The notes under the pieces were generated by a model, which was not told the DNA's origin, ran no database searches, and saw only the letters and a program-made list of their open reading frames with translations. Source: Bacillota bacterium (GTDB lineage Bacteria > Bacillota > Clostridia > Lachnospirales > Lachnospiraceae). From it: DNA of 54,097 nt. The stretch covers positions 1 to 54,097 of the forward strand of contig JAFAGA010000034.1 in NCBI GenBank assembly GCA_023423045.1, given 5' to 3'. The stretch's first letter is position 1. Every line of letters begins with the position of its first letter. The translations under genes were made by a program, and so were the position numbers. This document shows positions 33,498 to 42,301 of the stretch, piece by piece.

Positions 33498-36119
33498 TTA
33501 TTTTTTCTGCTTCGGAGCATTTCCTTTTCCATAGTATGCCTGAAGATAAATTCCTTCCAGTTCAGATACTAAGGGAAGTCTGGGATTTGCCGTAGTACAT
33601 TGATCTCCGAAAGCAAGATCTGCAAGTGCAGGGAGGTTGTTGAGGAAGTCTTTTTCATCAATTCCATATTCCTGCAGGGTAGAAGGGATATCCAAGTGCT
33701 TATTGAGTTCTTCCACTTCTTTTGCCAGCATTTCTACCGCATCTGCGTTGTTTTTAGGGGTTTTGCCCAGTTTTTTCATTAACTCAAAGATTTTGTCACC
33801 TACAATATAGCTTTCATATTTCGGGAAAGAAGTAACTTTGGTGGGGCAATCAACGCCATTGTAACGGATAACATGAGGCAGTAGTATTGCATTTGCACAT
33901 CCGTGAGGAATATGATATTCACCGCCAAGCTTATGAGCCAAAGAGTGATTAATTCCAAGGAAAGCATTGGTGAATGCCATACCGGCAATTGTGGAGGCAT
34001 TATGCATCTTCTCACGGGCGATGGGACTTTGTGCACCCTTATCATAGGACTCCTTCAAGTATTTGAATACCAGATCTATCGCATGGATTGCCAGAGCGTC
34101 GGTATAATCGGAGGCTAATACGGAGATGTAGGCCTCAATTGCATGGGTCAGTACATCCATACCGGTCCAAGCAGTAGATTTCTTTGGAACGCTCATTACG
34201 AAATCAGGATCAATAATTGCAACATCCGGAGTTAATTCATAGTCAGCCAAGGGATATTTCTTATTCTCATGCTTATCGGAAATAACAGCAAAGGAAGTAA
34301 CCTCGGAGCCTGTACCGGAAGTGGTGGGTATTGCCACAAATTGAGCCTTCTTACCTAAGGCAGGGAATTTGTAGGTACGCTTACGTATATCCAGGAACTT
34401 CAGGGACATATTCTTGAAATCCGCTTCCGGATTTTCAAAGAATAACCACATACCCTTTGCGGCATCGATGGCCGAGCCGCCGCCTAATGCAATAATCACA
34501 TCAGGATTAAACTTATTCATTGCTTCCACACCCTTAAGGATGGTGTCGAGGCTCGGATCAGGCTCAACCTGGTCAAAAATCTCACAGTGAACATAATCAG
34601 AGCGTTTTCTTAACTGGTAGAGTACCTTGTTGACATAGCCTAACTGGGTCATAGAAGGGTCGGTTACAATGAAGGCCTTAGTAATGTTAGGCATCTTTGC
34701 TAAATATGCAGTTGAACCGGACTCAAAATAGATCTTACTCGGTACCTTAAACCATTGCATATTATTCCTCCTCTTTGCTACGCGCTTATAGTTGACCAGA
34801 TCCACAGCGGATACATTATGGGTAGTGGAGTTGCCGCCATAGGAACCGCAGCCCAGTGTAAGGGAAGGCATATTTGTATTATATAAATCACCGATTGCTC
34901 CATGGGTGGAAGGTGAATTTACAAGGATACGGCCGGTTCTCATCCTGGCAGAGAAGGCATTGATAACCGATTCATCGTTGGAATGGATTACGGAGGAGTG
35001 GCCGAGACCACCCAGATCAATCATCTTTTCACAAAGTTGAAGTCCCTTTTCCAGAGTCTGAGCTTTAATTACCGCAAGCACAGGAGAGAGCTTCTCCTTG
35101 GACAACGGATATTCCGGTCCAACGCCATCCAATTCGGTACATAAAATCTTGGTATTGGCGGGAATTGTTATTCCGGCAAGAGCTGCAATTGCCGCCGGGG
35201 ACTGGCCCACAATGGCGGGATTTACCGCACCGGTTGCGGCGTTGATTACCACCGGCTCCAGCAGCTTAATCTCTTCCTTAGTTGCAAAATAGCAACCGTC
35301 TTTCTTCATCAGATCAATTACCTCCTGATAGACAGGAGCTTCGATAATAGCGGCCTGCTCGGAAGCGCAGATCATACCATTATCAAAGGACTTGGATAAT
35401 ACCAAATCATTAACGGCCCGCTTTAAATTAGCGGTCTTCTCAATAAAGCAGGGTACGTTACCGGGGCCAACACCTAATGCCGGTTTACCGCAGGAGTAAG
35501 CCTGCTTAACCATTCCGGAGCCGCCGGTAGCCAGGATCATGGATACATCGGGATGATTCATTAATTCTCTGGTAGCATCAATGGAGGGATATTCAATCCA
35601 CTGGATGCAGTTCTTAGGCGCTCCCGCCTTGATTGCCGCTTCATAGAGAGTCTTTGCAGCTTCCCTGGAGCATTGCTGTGAGCTGGGATGGAAACCAAAG
35701 ATGATAGGATTTCTGGTTTTAATGCAGGTCAGACATTTGAACATGGTGGTGGAGGTGGGATTGGTAACAGGAGTAACGCCGGCAACAATGCCCACCGGTT
35801 CTGCCACAATCATGTAATCCTCTTCTTCATTATCTTCTATAATTCCGACTGTCTTCTGATACTTAATGGAATGCCATACATATTCTGTAGCAAAGATGTT
35901 CTTGGTAATTTTGTCCTCGTAGATTCCTCTTCCGGTTTCCTCTACTGCCATTCTAGCAAGAACCTGCTGCTTAGCAAGTCCGGCAAGGGCCATTTCATGA
36001 ACTATATTATCAACTGTCTCTTGATCTAAGGATGAAAAATCGTTTAATGCAGCCAGTGCATTTTTTACTAAGAGATCAACATGTTCCTTGGGAGTAGGTT
36101 GCTGTAATTCCTTTGACAT
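33498..36119 (-). CDS. adhE: Bifunctional acetaldehyde-CoA/alcohol dehydrogenase AdhE
   Basis: An 873-residue fusion that reduces acetyl-CoA to acetaldehyde and then ethanol with two NADH, regenerating NAD during fermentation. The N-terminal aldehyde dehydrogenase half has catalytic Cys251 in 'SFDNGMICASEQA' and 'ATGGSGMVKQAYSCGKPALGVGPGN'. The C-terminal iron-dependent alcohol dehydrogenase half (from about residue 460) has 'ALGGGSAIDAAKGMW' and the metal-binding 'GINHSLAHKLGGEYHIPHGCANA'. Such proteins form spirosome filaments. Full length. Leftward, head-on to the inferred fork direction. The promoter carries Rex-type sites. Confidence 0.98.
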   Translation of the reverse strand: MSKELQQPTPKEHVDLLVKNALAALNDFSSLDQETVDNIVHEMALAGLAKQQVLARMAVEETGRGIYEDKITKNIFATEYVWHSIKYQKTVGIIEDNEEEDYMIVAEPVGIVAGVTPVTNPTSTTMFKCLTCIKTRNPIIFGFHPSSQQCSREAAKTLYEAAIKAGAPKNCIQWIEYPSIDATRELMNHPDVSMILATGGSGMVKQAYSCGKPALGVGPGNVPCFIEKTANLKRAVNDLVLSKSFDNGMICASEQAAIIEAPVYQEVIDLMKKDGCYFATKEEIKLLEPVVINAATGAVNPAIVGQSPAAIAALAGITIPANTKILCTELDGVGPEYPLSKEKLSPVLAVIKAQTLEKGLQLCEKMIDLGGLGHSSVIHSNDESVINAFSARMRTGRILVNSPSTHGAIGDLYNTNMPSLTLGCGSYGGNSTTHNVSAVDLVNYKRVAKRRNNMQWFKVPSKIYFESGSTAYLAKMPNITKAFIVTDPSMTQLGYVNKVLYQLRKRSDYVHCEIFDQVEPDPSLDTILKGVEAMNKFNPDVIIALGGGSAIDAAKGMWLFFENPEADFKNMSLKFLDIRKRTYKFPALGKKAQFVAIPTTSGTGSEVTSFAVISDKHENKKYPLADYELTPDVAIIDPDFVMSVPKKSTAWTGMDVLTHAIEAYISVLASDYTDALAIHAIDLVFKYLKESYDKGAQSPIAREKMHNASTIAGMAFTNAFLGINHSLAHKLGGEYHIPHGCANAILLPHVIRYNGVDCPTKVTSFPKYESYIVGDKIFELMKKLGKTPKNNADAVEMLAKEVEELNKHLDIPSTLQEYGIDEKDFLNNLPALADLAFGDQCTTANPRLPLVSELEGIYLQAYYGKGNAPKQKK

Positions 36120-36136
36120 AGATATCCTCCTTTTGA

Positions 36137-36154
36137 TTGTTAAAAAATTAACAT
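36137..36154. promoter_or_regulatory. Rex-type redox operator, adhE leader
   Basis: TTGTTAA-AAAA-TTAACAT matches the Rex consensus TTGTTAANNNNTTAACAA at 13 of 14 fixed positions. It lies between the -10 element and the adhE start codon, where bound repressor would block transcription when NADH is low. Confidence 0.75.
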
Positions 36155-36169
36155 ATTGGTTGTAAGTTG

Positions 36170-36198
36170 AATATAACAGAAAAAATTTAATTTGTAAA
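36170..36198 (-). promoter_or_regulatory. adhE promoter
   Basis: On the minus strand, TTTACA (36193-36198) and TATATT (36170-36175) have a 17-base spacer. It is flanked on both sides by Rex-like sequences. Confidence 0.65.
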
Positions 36199-36203
36199 TA
36201 GGA

Positions 36204-36221
36204 TTGTTAAAAAAATAACGA
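36204..36221. promoter_or_regulatory. Second, weaker Rex-like site
   Basis: TTGTTAA-AAAA-ATAACGA keeps one perfect half site and four matches in the other. It lies immediately upstream of the -35 hexamer. The rest of the gap to the HD-GYP gene (36222-36488) is AT-rich and shows no gene. Confidence 0.45.
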
Positions 36222-36488
36222 TCAAAAATTTCATAAATTATACTCCTAAATTATAAAATATAAACAATAATATTCAGTATCTGAATATTTCAATGTAAAA
36301 ATGCATAATTGGGACAGTATAATTCTTATTCAAGTTTGTGCTATAGTCCCTCAAAATGACAAAGAGATAAATTAGTTCCTAAGTATGATTGAAAAAGATG
36401 TCGTAATATTAGACTATATTATTAGTCCATACCTATATATAATGAAAGGATAAGTGTGCCGCCCCAAGTGGGAGGCATGGAGGTTAGA

Positions 36489-37550
36489 ATGAGAATTATC
36501 TCTTTAGAGGCTGTAAAAGGAGACGAATTATTAGCGAAAGATGTGTTCAGCTCCGTAGATTCACTGTTATTACCCGCAGGTACAATAATAAAGAAAGAAT
36601 ACGTAAAAAGGCTGAAAGAGCTGGATATAGAATACATATATATAGAAGATGACCTGTCCGCCGGGATTAATTTGGCGAATAGTCTTGAATTTCAGATAAA
36701 GGAGCAGTGTCAGGAGGCAGTGAGGGAGATACTATTAAAGTATTCCTATCATAACCAAAAAGAGCTGGAGGACATTAAACTGGTTGCAGAGGAGATCATT
36801 CATGATATTATGAGTGAGCCGGAGGTGATTTATAACCTCTCAAGCATAAGGGAAAAGAGCGACAGGACCTATTCCCATTCTCTGAATGTCTGTGCACTTT
36901 CTGTAATTCTGGCTTTCAGACTTAAGCTTTCCAAAACGAAGATAAAGGATATTGCGATAGGGTGCCTGCTGCACGATATAGGCTTTACCTATATTAGTCC
37001 TGAATTCTATCATATTAATCTGGAGCATTGTTCGGAAAAAGAATTAAAAGAGATAAAAAAACACATAATTTACGGCTATACGGCGGTAGAGAAGATGGAT
37101 TGGCTTTCCAAGACAGCAAAGGATATTATTATAAGCCACCATGAGAGGCTGGACGGCAGCGGATATCCCTTCCGTATAAAGGGGGACCGGATTAAGATAG
37201 GCAGTAAAATTGCTGCGGTTTGCGATGATTTTGACAGTAGGGTTTATGGAAATTATTTGACTAAGATGAAGGTGCATGATGCGATAGATTATATCGTAAG
37301 CAAGGCAGGAATCTTATTTGATTTTGATGTTATAAAAGCATTTGTTGATTCGGTGGCGGCATATCCGACAGGCTCCTTGGTAAAGACCAATGAAGGGGAG
37401 ATTGGCATTGTGCTGAGGCAGAATCCAGGGTGTCCGACCAGGCCGGTAATCCGCATTGTTGAGGACACAGAGGGCAGGAAGCCGGAACAATGGGTTGAGA
37501 AAAATCTGACGCAGGAACTTATCTTATTTATTGTAGATACGATTATATAA
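36489..37550 (+). CDS. HD-GYP domain protein, probable cyclic-di-GMP phosphodiesterase
   Basis: A 353-residue single-domain HD-GYP protein. The N-terminal 'MRIISLEAVKGDELLAKDVFSSVDSLLLPAGTIIKKEYVKRLKELDIEYIYIED' is a common lead-in. The catalytic motifs are 'HSLNVCALSV', 'CLLHDIGFTYISP' (HD), and 'IISHHERLDGSGYPFRIKGDRI' (HHE...GYP), then 'AAVCDDFDS'. It has no transmembrane segment or receiver domain. The start at 36489 has GGAGG five bases upstream; GTG at 36456 would add 11 residues. It would lower cyclic-di-GMP, but activity on this substrate is inferred from the family. Confidence 0.88.
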   Translation: MRIISLEAVKGDELLAKDVFSSVDSLLLPAGTIIKKEYVKRLKELDIEYIYIEDDLSAGINLANSLEFQIKEQCQEAVREILLKYSYHNQKELEDIKLVAEEIIHDIMSEPEVIYNLSSIREKSDRTYSHSLNVCALSVILAFRLKLSKTKIKDIAIGCLLHDIGFTYISPEFYHINLEHCSEKELKEIKKHIIYGYTAVEKMDWLSKTAKDIIISHHERLDGSGYPFRIKGDRIKIGSKIAAVCDDFDSRVYGNYLTKMKVHDAIDYIVSKAGILFDFDVIKAFVDSVAAYPTGSLVKTNEGEIGIVLRQNPGCPTRPVIRIVEDTEGRKPEQWVEKNLTQELILFIVDTII

Positions 37551-37917
37551 GGTAATGGGAAGCTGCTTTCACCACAGGTATGGCCGATCTATTCACAAAG
37601 AAAGTGGATAGGATGGATAAATTGTGGATTTGGATTAAAATTCAAATCATATCCGTGGAAGAAGCACAGAGAAAAGAAGAATATCAAAGGATTATATGGG
37701 CTATCCGTATTTGATGTGAGTTAATTACAGCAGGAGGGGTAGCCTTTTTATGTTAATTAGGAGGAAAGCCGCGGATAGGGCGGGATTTGCGAATATATGC
37801 TACTTGCGTACTGTAATAAAATATGTTATAAATAATTATTACATGAAATGAGGCAAAAACACGTAGAATATATTAACTTTGGCTCATATTTGGAGCAGTA
37901 GAAATGGAAGTGAAATA
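37551..37917. other. 367-base intergenic region
   Basis: No gene is seen between the HD-GYP and DUF3881 genes. The only structured element recognised is a possible terminator at 37699-37750. Confidence 0.5.
37699..37750 (+). terminator. Possible terminator
   Basis: GGCTATCC (37699-37706) can pair with GGGTAGCC (37737-37744) including one G-U pair, across a 30-base loop, followed by TTTTTATG. The long loop makes it doubtful. Confidence 0.35.
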
Positions 37918-38811
37918 ATGCATAGCTATTTAAGAGCAATCGGATTCAGTAATATTAATAATAGAATGGATTTAGAACGATTAATAGATCATACTCTGGA
38001 AAACTCAAAGAAAAGCCGTACAACACAATTGAACCAGCATACGAGTTTATCCGAGATTACGATGGAGTACGGGGATGGGATAGGAATCACTGTCCGCGGC
38101 GAGCTGGATGAAAATAATAAGTTTCATATGGAACATTATTTCCCGAGCCTGAACGGTCAAGCCGTCAGTACCCGGGAAGAGGTAGGTATTAATAAGAGGG
38201 TGGATTCGGAGGCTTATACGGGAATGTGTGATGATTTCCGTATTGGAGTGTCCCTGATATTTTATCTGCAGAATGTGGTTGAGTACCTGGAGAAGAAAAA
38301 TCAAAATATGCCCATGGGAACTCCCTTTCCCATTACATTAGCTGCATTATCTCTGGAAGGACGAATTCTCCTTCCGATTGAAATGGATGAAGTTCAAGTC
38401 CGTAATATTACTGCGGAGACAAAACACCGCAATAATCTGATTGCCGAGGCCAAAAAAGGAAACCAGGATGCCATTGACAGTCTGACGATTGATGATATTG
38501 ATACCTATGCCATGATTTCAAGAAGAGCGAAGAAAGAGGATATCTATTCCATTGTAGACACTTCCTTTATACCCTTCGGTTCGGAATCAGACAATTACAG
38601 CGTCATTGCAACAATTACCGAATGCAGCGAGATTGTTAATACCTATACGAAGGAGGAAATATATGATCTCCAGCTGGTATGCAACGACATTGCTTTCCGT
38701 TTGTGCATTAATAAGCAGGATTTGCTTGGAGAACCCGTGGTCGGAAGAAGATTCAAGGGTAATATCTGGATGCAGGGCAGCATTGGCTTCTTGGAGCAAG
38801 GGAAGGATTAA
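37918..38811 (+). CDS. DUF3881 family protein
   Basis: A 297-residue soluble protein of the DUF3881 family, known mainly from Lachnospiraceae. It opens 'MHSYLRAIGFSNINNRMDLERLIDHTLENSKK', with 'DDFRIGVSLIFYLQNVVEYLEK' and a C-terminal 'NTYTKEEIYDLQLVCNDIAFRLCINKQDLLGEPVVGRRFKGNIWMQGSIGF'. No catalytic motif or membrane segment can be recognised. The start at 37918 has GGAAGTGA upstream; an earlier in-frame codon adds 13 unlikely residues. Function unknown. Confidence 0.82.
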   Translation: MHSYLRAIGFSNINNRMDLERLIDHTLENSKKSRTTQLNQHTSLSEITMEYGDGIGITVRGELDENNKFHMEHYFPSLNGQAVSTREEVGINKRVDSEAYTGMCDDFRIGVSLIFYLQNVVEYLEKKNQNMPMGTPFPITLAALSLEGRILLPIEMDEVQVRNITAETKHRNNLIAEAKKGNQDAIDSLTIDDIDTYAMISRRAKKEDIYSIVDTSFIPFGSESDNYSVIATITECSEIVNTYTKEEIYDLQLVCNDIAFRLCINKQDLLGEPVVGRRFKGNIWMQGSIGFLEQGKD

Positions 38812-38882
38812 AATGATATTGTCAGAATACCCGAAGGAGATCTGATACAACATTTTATTTTATAAGAAATGATTTTCTCTTA

Positions 38883-38911
38883 TTGACTTAGCGTGCAGGA
38901 AATAGTAAAAT
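38883..38911 (+). promoter_or_regulatory. Promoter of tRNA-Arg
   Basis: TTGACT (38883-38888) and TAAAAT (38906-38911) with a 17-base spacer, 40 bases before the tRNA. Confidence 0.65.
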
Positions 38912-38951
38912 AACTATGCTGTGTGCATATACCAGCCAAAATCTTATTAAT

Positions 38952-39028
38952 GTCTCTGTAGCTCAGCAGGATAGAGCGTTCGCCTCCTAAGCGAAAGGCC
39001 AGCGGTTCGAATCCGCTCAGGGACGCCA
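38952..39028 (+). tRNA. tRNA-Arg (anticodon CCT)
   Basis: A 77-base gene with encoded CCA. Acceptor GTCTCTG/CAGGGAC (one T-G pair), D-loop AGCTCAGCAGGATAGAGC, anticodon stem-loop TTCGC-CTCCTAA-GCGAA giving CCT, and T-arm AGCGGTTCGAATCCGCT. It reads AGG codons. Confidence 0.96.
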
Positions 39029-39106
39029 TAAACTCTTGCGCTATGCGCAATTCATATATTGCTTGCCAATTGTTTTTTCAAGGAGCAGGCGATCAGAAAA
39101 GACCAA

Positions 39107-39176
39107 CCCCTTACCATTAGCAAAAAAGCAGCTGACAATAGTAGCACTTTATGCTTTTGGCAAGGGGGCTTTTATT
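39107..39176 (+). terminator. Probable terminator downstream of tRNA-Arg
   Basis: CCCCTT (39107-39112), CCA (39114-39116) and AGCA (39119-39122) pair with AAGGGG (39162-39167), TGG (39158-39160) and TGCT (39152-39155) around a 29-base loop, followed by GGCTTTTATTT. Confidence 0.5.
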
Positions 39177-39269
39177 TGATGAAGCCGGCAATCAGATGAT
39201 TAATATTTGCAACTTATGTCAGGTATTTATCCGTAGGGGCTGATATACTGAGAGAAGGGAGTGAAGCAA

Positions 39270-39617
39270 ATGTCTGTTCAAACAATAGAAGTAATGACGA
39301 AGTGGGTGGAGAAGAATTATATGGAGAGTCCGACGTTAAAGGAGATGTCATCGTACGTTGGATACTCACCCTTTTATTGCTCTGCAAAGTTTCGGGAGCA
39401 CATGGGCATGACCTTTAAACAATTTCTTGCTCAGTGCAAATTAAGAGCCGCTGCTCATGACCTGAGCAGTACGGATGATAAAATTACGGAGATCGCTTTC
39501 CGCTGCGGATACTCATCGTCCGAATCATTGACAAGAGCATTTATCACAGCATTCAAGTGCTCTCCCCGTCAATACCGAAAAGCTTCCGTCACTTCTCTTG
39601 AACGGCACAGCTCTTAG
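39270..39617 (+). CDS. Short AraC-family regulator (DNA-binding domain only)
   Basis: A 115-residue protein that is just the double helix-turn-helix of AraC/XylS regulators: 'KWVEKNYMESPTLKEMSSYVGYSPFYCSAKFREHMGMTFKQFLAQCKLRAAAHDL' then 'KITEIAFRCGYSSSESLTRAFITAFKCSPRQYRK'. Close relatives usually continue into a GyrI-like ligand domain, absent here; the frame stops after 'ASVTSLERHSS'. It may be a MarA/SoxS-style stand-alone factor or a shortened gene. The start at 39270 has GGGAG upstream; GTG at 39261 would add three residues. It is followed 39 bases later by map. Confidence 0.85.
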   Translation: MSVQTIEVMTKWVEKNYMESPTLKEMSSYVGYSPFYCSAKFREHMGMTFKQFLAQCKLRAAAHDLSSTDDKITEIAFRCGYSSSESLTRAFITAFKCSPRQYRKASVTSLERHSS

Positions 39618-39656
39618 CGTTTGCTTTCTCATGTTCTTATGGATAAGGAGTAAAAT

Positions 39657-40532
39657 ATGTCTGAAAAGCTCGGAAGAAATGATATCTGCTGGTGCGGAAG
39701 CGGGTACAAATACAAAAAATGCCACGCCCCGGTGGAAGAACGGATGGATAACTATCGCTTAAAGGGGCATGAGGTTCCACCGCGTAATTTGCTTAAAACG
39801 AAGCAGCAGATTGCAGGCATCAGGGAAAGCAGCAAACGAAATATAGCGTTGTTGGATTTTATCCAAGAGTATGTTGTTGATGGAATAACAACGGGAGAAC
39901 TGGATCAGCTTATTTATGAAAAAACAAAAGCTTTGGGCGGCATACCGGCAACGCTTAATTATAATGGATATCCCAGGAGTACCTGTGTTTCCATAAATAA
40001 TGTTGTTTGCCATGGCATCCCATCGAACCGTGTATTCCTAAGAAACGGGGACATTGTGAACATTGATGTGTCCACTCTTTACAACGGCTTCTTTTCGGAT
40101 TCTTCCCGTATGTTTTGCCTGGGTAAGGTTTCTGAGGAAAAACGAAAGCTGGTCGATGTGGCCAGGGAATGCATGGAGTTGGGAATTGAGCAGGTAAAGC
40201 CCTGGGGGTTTCTTGGTGATATAGGGCAGGCGGTGAATGATCACGCAAGAAACAATGGCTACTCTGTTGTTCGGGAAATCGGCGGTCATGGGATCGGCCT
40301 GGAATTTCATGAGGATCCCTGGGTAGGTTATATATCAAAACGGGGAACCGGGATGCTCTTGGTTCCGGGGCTTGTTTTTACCGTTGAACCTATGATTAAT
40401 ATGGGCGAAGCTGAAATATTAATCGATGAGGATGATGACTGGACGGTCTATACTGCGGATGGAAAGCCCTCCGCACAATGGGAGAAAACCGTGCTTGTCA
40501 CAGAAACCGGATATGAAGTACTGACCTATTAA
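39657..40532 (+). CDS. map: Methionine aminopeptidase with N-terminal SEC-C zinc motif
   Basis: A 291-residue type I methionine aminopeptidase that removes the initiator Met. Residues about 8-23 form a SEC-C zinc motif, 'ICWCGSGYKYKKCH' (C-x-C...C-H), which may tether it to the ribosome. The catalytic domain has metal ligands in 'VNIDVSTLYNGFFSDSSRMF' (two Asp), 'IGGHGIGLEFHEDPWV' (His), 'FTVEPMI' (Glu) and 'AQWEKTVLVT' (Glu). One of several map genes would be expected in the genome, since the housekeeping copy usually sits in the ribosomal protein operon. Confidence 0.93.
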   Translation: MSEKLGRNDICWCGSGYKYKKCHAPVEERMDNYRLKGHEVPPRNLLKTKQQIAGIRESSKRNIALLDFIQEYVVDGITTGELDQLIYEKTKALGGIPATLNYNGYPRSTCVSINNVVCHGIPSNRVFLRNGDIVNIDVSTLYNGFFSDSSRMFCLGKVSEEKRKLVDVARECMELGIEQVKPWGFLGDIGQAVNDHARNNGYSVVREIGGHGIGLEFHEDPWVGYISKRGTGMLLVPGLVFTVEPMINMGEAEILIDEDDDWTVYTADGKPSAQWEKTVLVTETGYEVLTY

Positions 40533-40727
40533 CCGCATATTTTATGGCTTCTCCTTGAAAAAATCACTGCCTTGTGATAGAGTAAAGTTGATATTAGATA
40601 CAGGCCTGTTTTTGTGAAAGCAAAGCCAGGTCTGTTCCATTTAAACATAAGAACGGCTCGCAAGTGCGCCGCTTGTTGTTGAGAAAAGCTTGTCGAGAAA
40701 GAGTGATTTTTGAAGGAGGAGTTTACT

Positions 40728-41090
40728 ATGAATTTTTGTTGGGTTACCTTACATGTAGGAAATTTTGAAAGATCCCTGGCTTTCTATCATGAGCTGCTGG
40801 GGCTGCCGATTCATAGCCGGCATGGCGGTAACGGAGTGGAGATTGCAATGCTGGGAGAAGAGGGTCAGGCGAAAATAGAATTGCTGTATAGCACTGACCA
40901 GAAGGACAGGCAGCTGCATTCTGACATTTCCGTAGGAATCGCAGTGGAATCTTTGGAGAAGGCGATGGATTATTTAAGCAGCAAACAAATCCCGATTTTG
41001 CGCGGCCCGATTGCACCAAATCCTCATACACGCTTTCTGTTTATTCAGGATCCGGATGGCTATGAGGTCCAGCTGGTAGAAATGGGATAA
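40728..41090 (+). CDS. VOC/glyoxalase-family protein
   Basis: A 120-residue single VOC fold: 'WVTLHVGNFERSLAFYHELLGLPIHSR' at the N-terminus, and 'RFLFIQDPDGYEVQLVEMG' at the C-terminus, with the paired betaalphabetabetabeta modules and a C-terminal metal-binding Glu. The first ligand is His9 ('TLHV'). It may be a lactoylglutathione lyase-like enzyme or a resistance protein; the substrate cannot be fixed. The start at 40728 has AAGGAGGAG upstream, 18 bases inside a longer frame. Confidence 0.88.
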   Translation: MNFCWVTLHVGNFERSLAFYHELLGLPIHSRHGGNGVEIAMLGEEGQAKIELLYSTDQKDRQLHSDISVGIAVESLEKAMDYLSSKQIPILRGPIAPNPHTRFLFIQDPDGYEVQLVEMG

Positions 41091-41138
41091 GATTTATCTT
41101 ATGGATTCTATCGCTTAAGAAAGAGGGGAAGTATCGTA

Positions 41139-41903
41139 ATGTATCCGGTAAAAAATAAGAATTGTATTGTACCGCTCTATGAAGGATGGCAGGAAACCAT
41201 GATATGGTCCTGCCTTCAGGACTGTATGGGATATGCCTATGCGGATGATTTGGAGCATCCGAGATCGGCGAACATCATGATTGGGGACTTTTGCTTTTTT
41301 GCAGGGGTGCCCTCCCGGAAGGCGGTCCGTTACAGACCCGCAGAGTTTAAATCAAATTATATCATTATGACACCCCAAAATGAAGCCTGGGCAGAGCTGA
41401 TTGAACTGGAATATGGAACTTCGGCAAACAGAAGGAACCGCTATGCGATTAAAAAAGAACCAGGGGTATTCAACCAGGAAGTGCTGCAGCAAATTGTTGC
41501 ACAGCTGCCCGAACCCTACTCCCTAAGAATGATTGACCGGGATCTGTATGGTCAGATACAGTCTTTGGATTGGGCGAAGGATCTTTGCTCCCAATTTGAG
41601 AATTATGAAGCGTATGAAAAGCATGGTTTGGGTGCCGCGGTGTTAAAGGACGGCGTGCTTGTCTCCGGTGCCTCCTCCTACACATGGTATCACGGAGGTA
41701 TTGAGATTGAGATTGACACCAGAGAGGATGAACGTCGCAAAGGGCTGGCTCTTGTCTGCGGAGCAAAGTTAATATTGGAATGTCTGAGACGAAACCTGTA
41801 TCCCAGCTGGGATGCGCATAATCCGGGCTCGGTGGCGTTGGCAGAAAAGTTGGGGTATCATTTTGATAAGGAATATCCGGTGTATGAGGTTTTTAATTAC
41901 TAA
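41139..41903 (+). CDS. GNAT acetyltransferase (PF12746-like)
   Basis: A 254-residue two-part protein. The N-terminal half ('VPLYEGWQETMIWSCLQDCMGYAYADD') is the lead domain of this GNAT subgroup, and the C-terminal half ('LGAAVLKDGVLVSGASSYTWYHGGIEIEIDTREDERRKGLALVCGAKLILECLRRNLYPSWDAHNPGSVALAEKLGYHF') is the acetyl-CoA-binding fold with the R-R-K-G-L-A loop. This pattern matches PF12746. The substrate is unknown. A hairpin terminator follows 57 bases downstream. Confidence 0.85.
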   Translation: MYPVKNKNCIVPLYEGWQETMIWSCLQDCMGYAYADDLEHPRSANIMIGDFCFFAGVPSRKAVRYRPAEFKSNYIIMTPQNEAWAELIELEYGTSANRRNRYAIKKEPGVFNQEVLQQIVAQLPEPYSLRMIDRDLYGQIQSLDWAKDLCSQFENYEAYEKHGLGAAVLKDGVLVSGASSYTWYHGGIEIEIDTREDERRKGLALVCGAKLILECLRRNLYPSWDAHNPGSVALAEKLGYHFDKEYPVYEVFNY

Positions 41904-41959
41904 TATAAGATATAGATTTAAAAATTAAAAAAAAGAAGAAAAAGAGATATATATAAAAG

Positions 41960-42006
41960 TGTTATGGCATATCGGAGCAGCATCCGGGTGGCATAACATT
42001 TTTTAT
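41960..42006 (+). terminator. Terminator of the GNAT gene
   Basis: TGTTATG/CATAACA (41960-41966, 41992-41998) forms the base of a hairpin with an inner CGGA/TCCG pair, followed by TTTTTTATTT. Confidence 0.7.
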
Positions 42007-42187
42007 TTATAGGAAATGGCATCCTATGAAATAAAAAGCATAAACATGCTTATATTTGACCTCACAGGCAGGATGCGCATTCGCTCAAAAGGTATTATGT
42101 CGGCTAGGCCGACCGCGCTCGGTGCGAGAATATGCCAAGCACATTCTTTGTAACAAAAATTCTGGAAAATAAAATTAATGCTCCCGG

Positions 42188-42215
42188 TTTACATAGATTT
42201 TACACAAAATATACA
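42188..42215 (+). promoter_or_regulatory. Pho box: three TTTACA-type hexamers at 11-bp spacing
   Basis: TTTACA (42188), TTTACA (42199) and TATACA (42210) start exactly 11 bases apart, about 85-115 bases before pstS. PhoP-type regulators of Firmicutes bind direct repeats TT(A/T/C)ACA with this phasing. The likely -10 element (TATCAT or GATAAT) lies at about 42239-42248. Confidence 0.7.
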
Positions 42216-42301
42216 GAATCATGGTATCGGCAAGTTTTCTATCATGATAATTTTGTATTGTAAAGAGAAGATTAAGAGAAAAGAATAAGGAGCGAAATAA
42301 T

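Larger units (their letters stand above)
41904..42301. other. 398-base intergenic region before pstS
   Basis: It contains a terminator (41960-42006), a GC-rich hairpin GTCGGC/GCCGAC (42099-42104, 42108-42113) and the Pho-box repeats (42188-42215). No coding sequence is seen. Confidence 0.6.
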
